In this document: positions 5,203 through 6,503 of the stretch, in pieces
Layout of the letters: each line of letters begins with the position of its first letter
How positions within the stretch are numbered: the stretch's first letter is position 1
Assembly: GCA_002455755.1 (NCBI GenBank)
Contig: DKLL01000034.1
Coordinates: 2,309-8,811, forward strand
Length of the DNA: 6,503 bases
Direction: 5' to 3'
Origin: Acinetobacter sp. UBA6641
Lineage (GTDB): Bacteria; Pseudomonadota; Gammaproteobacteria; Pseudomonadales; Moraxellaceae
The notes under the pieces: generated by a model
The model's input: the letters and a program-made list of their open reading frames with translations, nothing else
Databases searched by the model: none
What the model was told of the DNA's origin: nothing
Made by a program: the position numbers and the translations under genes

Positions 5203-5933
5203 CACAGGAACGCAAAGTCGCATTAGTGACAGGCGCGAGCAGAGGGATTGGTGCAGCAATCGCTCAGCAATTGATTCAAGACGGTTATTTTGTCGTAGGT
5301 ACAGCAACCAGCGAAGCAGGGGCAGAAAAATTATCTGCAAGTTTTGCTGAAAATGGTGCTGGTGCAGTGCTGGATGTGCGTGATGCGACTGCCATTGACG
5401 CGTTAGTTACAGATATTGAACAAAAATATGGTCCTGTTCTGGTATTGGTAAATAATGCCGGCATTACCAAAGATAATTTGTTACTTCGTATGTCTGAAGA
5501 TGACTGGGATGACATTCTCAATATCCATTTGAAAGCCGTATACCGCCTGTCTAAGCGTGTTTTAAAAGGCATGACCAAAGCCCGTTTCGGCCGCATTATC
5601 AACATCAGTTCTGTCGTGGCGCACTTTGCAAACCCGGGCCAAGCCAACTATTCTGCTGCCAAAGCAGGCATCGAAGCATTTGGTCGTAGCCTTGCAAAAG
5701 AAATGGGCAGCCGCCAAATTACCGTAAATGCTGTGGCACCCGGCTTTATTGCGACAGAAATGACTGAACAATTAAGCGAAGAGATTCGCAAGAAAATGAG
5801 TGATCAAGTGGCATTGAACCGTTTAGGTGATCCGCAAGATATCGCACATGCCGTGAGTTTTTTAGCGAGCGAAAAAGCAAGCTATATCACTGGTACTGTT
5901 TTACATGTAAATGGTGGTTTATACATGAGCTAA
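5199..5933 (+). CDS. fabG: 3-oxoacyl-ACP reductase
   Basis: FabG is the NADPH-dependent short-chain dehydrogenase that reduces 3-ketoacyl-ACP to 3-hydroxyacyl-ACP, the first reduction in each elongation cycle; it acts as a tetramer. The 244 residues equal the E. coli length. The Rossmann TGASRGIG cofactor loop is at 11-18, DVRD at 59-62, NNAG at 85-88, catalytic Ser138, the YxxxK pair Tyr151 and Lys155, then [10 protein letters not shown] and the C-terminal [13 protein letters not shown]. The position of the tetrad Asn (E. coli Asn110, in NLSSVF) is His110 here (IHLKAVY), coded CAT at 5526-5528. The ATG at 5199 overlaps the fabD stop and is preceded by GAAGGA. acpP follows after 83 bases. Confidence 0.97.
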   Translation: MTQERKVALVTGASRGIGAAIAQQLIQDGYFVVGTATSEAGAEKLSASFAENGAGAVLDVRDATAIDALVTDIEQKYGPVLVLVNNAGITKDNLLLRMSEDDWDDILNIHLKAVYRLSKRVLKGMTKARFGRIINISSVVAHFANPGQANYSAAKAGIEAFGRSLAKEMGSRQITVNAVAPGFIATEMTEQLSEEIRKKMSDQVALNRLGDPQDIAHAVSFLASEKASYITGTVLHVNGGLYMS

Positions 5934-5947
5934 GCTCAAGTATAAAC

Positions 5948-5976
5948 TTTGCAAAAATTATATATTCAATTAAACT
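5948..5976 (+). promoter_or_regulatory. Candidate promoter of acpP
   Basis: TTTGCA (5948-5953) and TAAACT (5971-5976) are 17 bases apart in an AT-rich stretch; the start would be near 5983, giving a leader of about 34 bases. A separate promoter is plausible because ACP is needed in much larger amounts than FabD and FabG, and the fabG-acpP gap is 83 bases. The boxes are weak, and read-through from fabG is equally possible, since no terminator lies between. Confidence 0.3.
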
Positions 5977-6003
5977 AACGGCATTAAAAACGCCACAAGC
6001 AAT

Positions 6004-6010
6004 GAGGAGA
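6004..6010 (+). promoter_or_regulatory. Strong ribosome binding site that fixes the acpP GTG start
   Basis: GAGGAGA at 6004-6010 is nearly complementary to the 16S rRNA 3' end and sits 6 bases before GTG at 6017. The in-frame ATG at 6002-6004 overlaps this site and so cannot be its start codon, and it would add five residues foreign to the ACP family. Confidence 0.85.
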
Positions 6011-6016
6011 ATTCCT

Positions 6017-6253
6017 GTGAGCGATATCGAACTACGTATCAAACAAGCGGTTGCAGAACAACTTGGTCTTAAAGCTGAAGAAATCAAAAACGAAGCATCT
6101 TTCATGGATGACTTAGGTGCTGACTCTTTGGACTTAGTTGAGCTTGTTATGTCTTTCGAAAATGATTTTGACATCACTATCCCTGATGAAGATTCTAACG
6201 AAATCACAACTGTTCAATCGGCTATTGACTATGTTTCTAAGAAACTAGGTTAA
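6017..6253 (+). CDS. acpP: Acyl carrier protein
   Basis: AcpP is the small acidic four-helix carrier on which fatty acids are built; it also feeds lipid A, phospholipid, lipoyl and biotin synthesis. From the GTG start the product is 78 residues, the standard length. The prosthetic-group site is Ser37 in [14 protein letters not shown], where phosphopantetheine is attached. Helix I is formed by [15 protein letters not shown] (3-17), and the acidic recognition helix II follows Ser37. The [19 protein letters not shown] segment (about 55-73) matches helices III and IV. Many Asp and Glu residues and few basic ones fit the family. A strong Shine-Dalgarno and a private terminator point to high, partly independent expression. 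fabF, which often follows acpP, is not seen in the 250 bases remaining. Confidence 0.97.
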   Translation: MSDIELRIKQAVAEQLGLKAEEIKNEASFMDDLGADSLDLVELVMSFENDFDITIPDEDSNEITTVQSAIDYVSKKLG

Positions 6254-6260
6254 TTGTTGT

Positions 6261-6275
6261 TTCAGCTCTGCTGAA
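6261..6275 (+). other. Short hairpin just after acpP
   Basis: TTCAGC (6261-6266) pairs perfectly with GCTGAA (6270-6275) around the three-base loop TCT, 8 bases past the acpP stop. No T tract follows. Placed just ahead of the terminator, it could stabilise the acpP mRNA 3' end or simply be chance. Confidence 0.4.
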
Positions 6276-6282
6276 TATGAAG

Positions 6283-6307
6283 AAGCCACCTTTTAGGTGG
6301 CTTTTTT
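6283..6307 (+). terminator. Rho-independent terminator after acpP
   Basis: AAGCCACC (6283-6290) pairs with GGTGGCTT (6296-6303) around the loop TTTTA. The T run 6302-6307 follows immediately, partly within the stem. It is an eight-pair, GC-rich stem, the clear end of the fabD-fabG-acpP transcript. Confidence 0.93.
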
Positions 6308-6312
6308 ATTTA

Positions 6313-6444
6313 GGGGCTGTTGACAATTCGTCTATGTTTACGACTGCGAGTATTTTTTTAAGGATACTATGCGTGAACTACAAAATTTAGTCATTCTAAA
6401 TGCGTAGTTCACAACGACGTAGCGTCAAAAAATACTCTAGCCCC
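6313..6444. repeat. Large imperfect palindrome, MITE-like or dispersed repeat element
   Basis: Four nested pairs lie in order: GGGGCT (6313-6318) with AGCCCC (6439-6444); GAGTATTTTTT (6348-6358) with AAAAAATACTC (6427-6437); GTGAACTAC (6373-6381) with GTAGTTCAC (6404-6412); and ATTTAG (6385-6390) with CTAAAT (6396-6401) around the loop TCATT. The left arm has about 29 unpaired bases (6319-6347), and the right arm holds a small hairpin GACG-TAG-CGTC (6416-6426). No long ORF is present. The shape suits a MITE or a REP-like element inserted behind the acpP terminator, but no target-site duplication was seen and I cannot name an IS. The element may continue to the window end. Confidence 0.6.
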
Positions 6445-6463
6445 GAGCTGCGCCTTGCGCTGC

Positions 6464-6487
6464 AAACAAAGCGGCACTTTGTTTTTT
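6464..6487 (+). terminator. AT-rich hairpin with T tract near the right edge
   Basis: AAACAAAG (6464-6471) pairs with CTTTGTTT (6477-6484) around CGGCA, and the T run spans 6482-6487, so it has the form of a weak intrinsic terminator. It lies beyond the main palindrome with a GCGC-CTT-GCGC stem (about 6450-6460) between. It may be part of the same repeated element rather than a terminator of its own. Confidence 0.35.
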
Positions 6488-6503
6488 GCTCATGTGGCTA
6501 AAA

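Noticed and set aside
5285..5647. 120-codon minus-strand open frame inside fabG
   Set aside because: It lies entirely opposite a clearly real gene, resembles no family and has no ribosome-binding site; a shadow frame.
6002..6016. ATG at 6002 as the acpP start
   Set aside because: The codon overlaps the GAGGAGA ribosome-binding site, and the extra residues are not part of any ACP.
5887..6207. 106-codon minus-strand open frame across fabG end and acpP
   Set aside because: Serine-rich antisense of the acpP coding sequence, with no family resemblance; a shadow frame.
6313..6503. CRISPR array or tRNA gene at the right end
   Set aside because: There are no regularly spaced direct repeats and no cloverleaf or CCA-type end; the structure is inverted repeats only.

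Overview
The window looks like a chromosomal core region of a gammaproteobacterium of the Moraxellaceae, most likely Acinetobacter. The reasons are the AT-rich sequence, FabG, AcpP and L32 proteins that resemble the Acinetobacter forms as I recall them, and the layout: divergent scpA, yciO and epmC genes next to a yceD-rpmF-fabD-fabG-acpP block that lacks plsX and fabH. The genus is inferred from memory; no search was run.

Left part (1-3095). The 5' part of scpA (chromosome segregation) runs leftward out of the window. A gene-free stretch of about 380 bases separates it from a rightward GNAT acetyltransferase gene. That gene converges on a leftward pair: yciO (Sua5/YciO/YrdC family) and a small acidic hypothetical gene whose start lies inside the 3' end of yciO. 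Upstream of yciO, also leftward, is epmC, the elongation factor P hydroxylase.

Right part (3096-6253). A consensus-like promoter between the divergent epmC and yceD genes starts a ribosome and fatty-acid block. yceD (DUF177) and rpmF (ribosomal protein L32) come first and end at a strong intrinsic terminator. fabD and fabG follow as an overlapping ATGA pair behind their own likely promoter and a striking palindrome. acpP comes last, with a GTG start, a strong Shine-Dalgarno and its own terminator. FabD loads malonyl groups onto the AcpP carrier and FabG reduces the 3-ketoacyl-AcpP intermediates, so three consecutive genes supply the carrier, one substrate-loading step and one reduction of the type II fatty acid synthase.

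Right end (6308-6503). No gene is visible. The stretch holds a 132-base imperfect palindrome with several nested stems, then an AT-rich hairpin with a T tract. It resembles a dispersed repeat or a MITE-like element.

Most of the window is conserved housekeeping DNA, and I found no convincing new multi-gene system. The points most worth a second look are the overlapping yciO/small-ORF junction, the nearly leaderless yceD promoter, the palindrome at the fabD promoter, the His in place of the usual Asn of the FabG tetrad, and the palindromic element at the right end.
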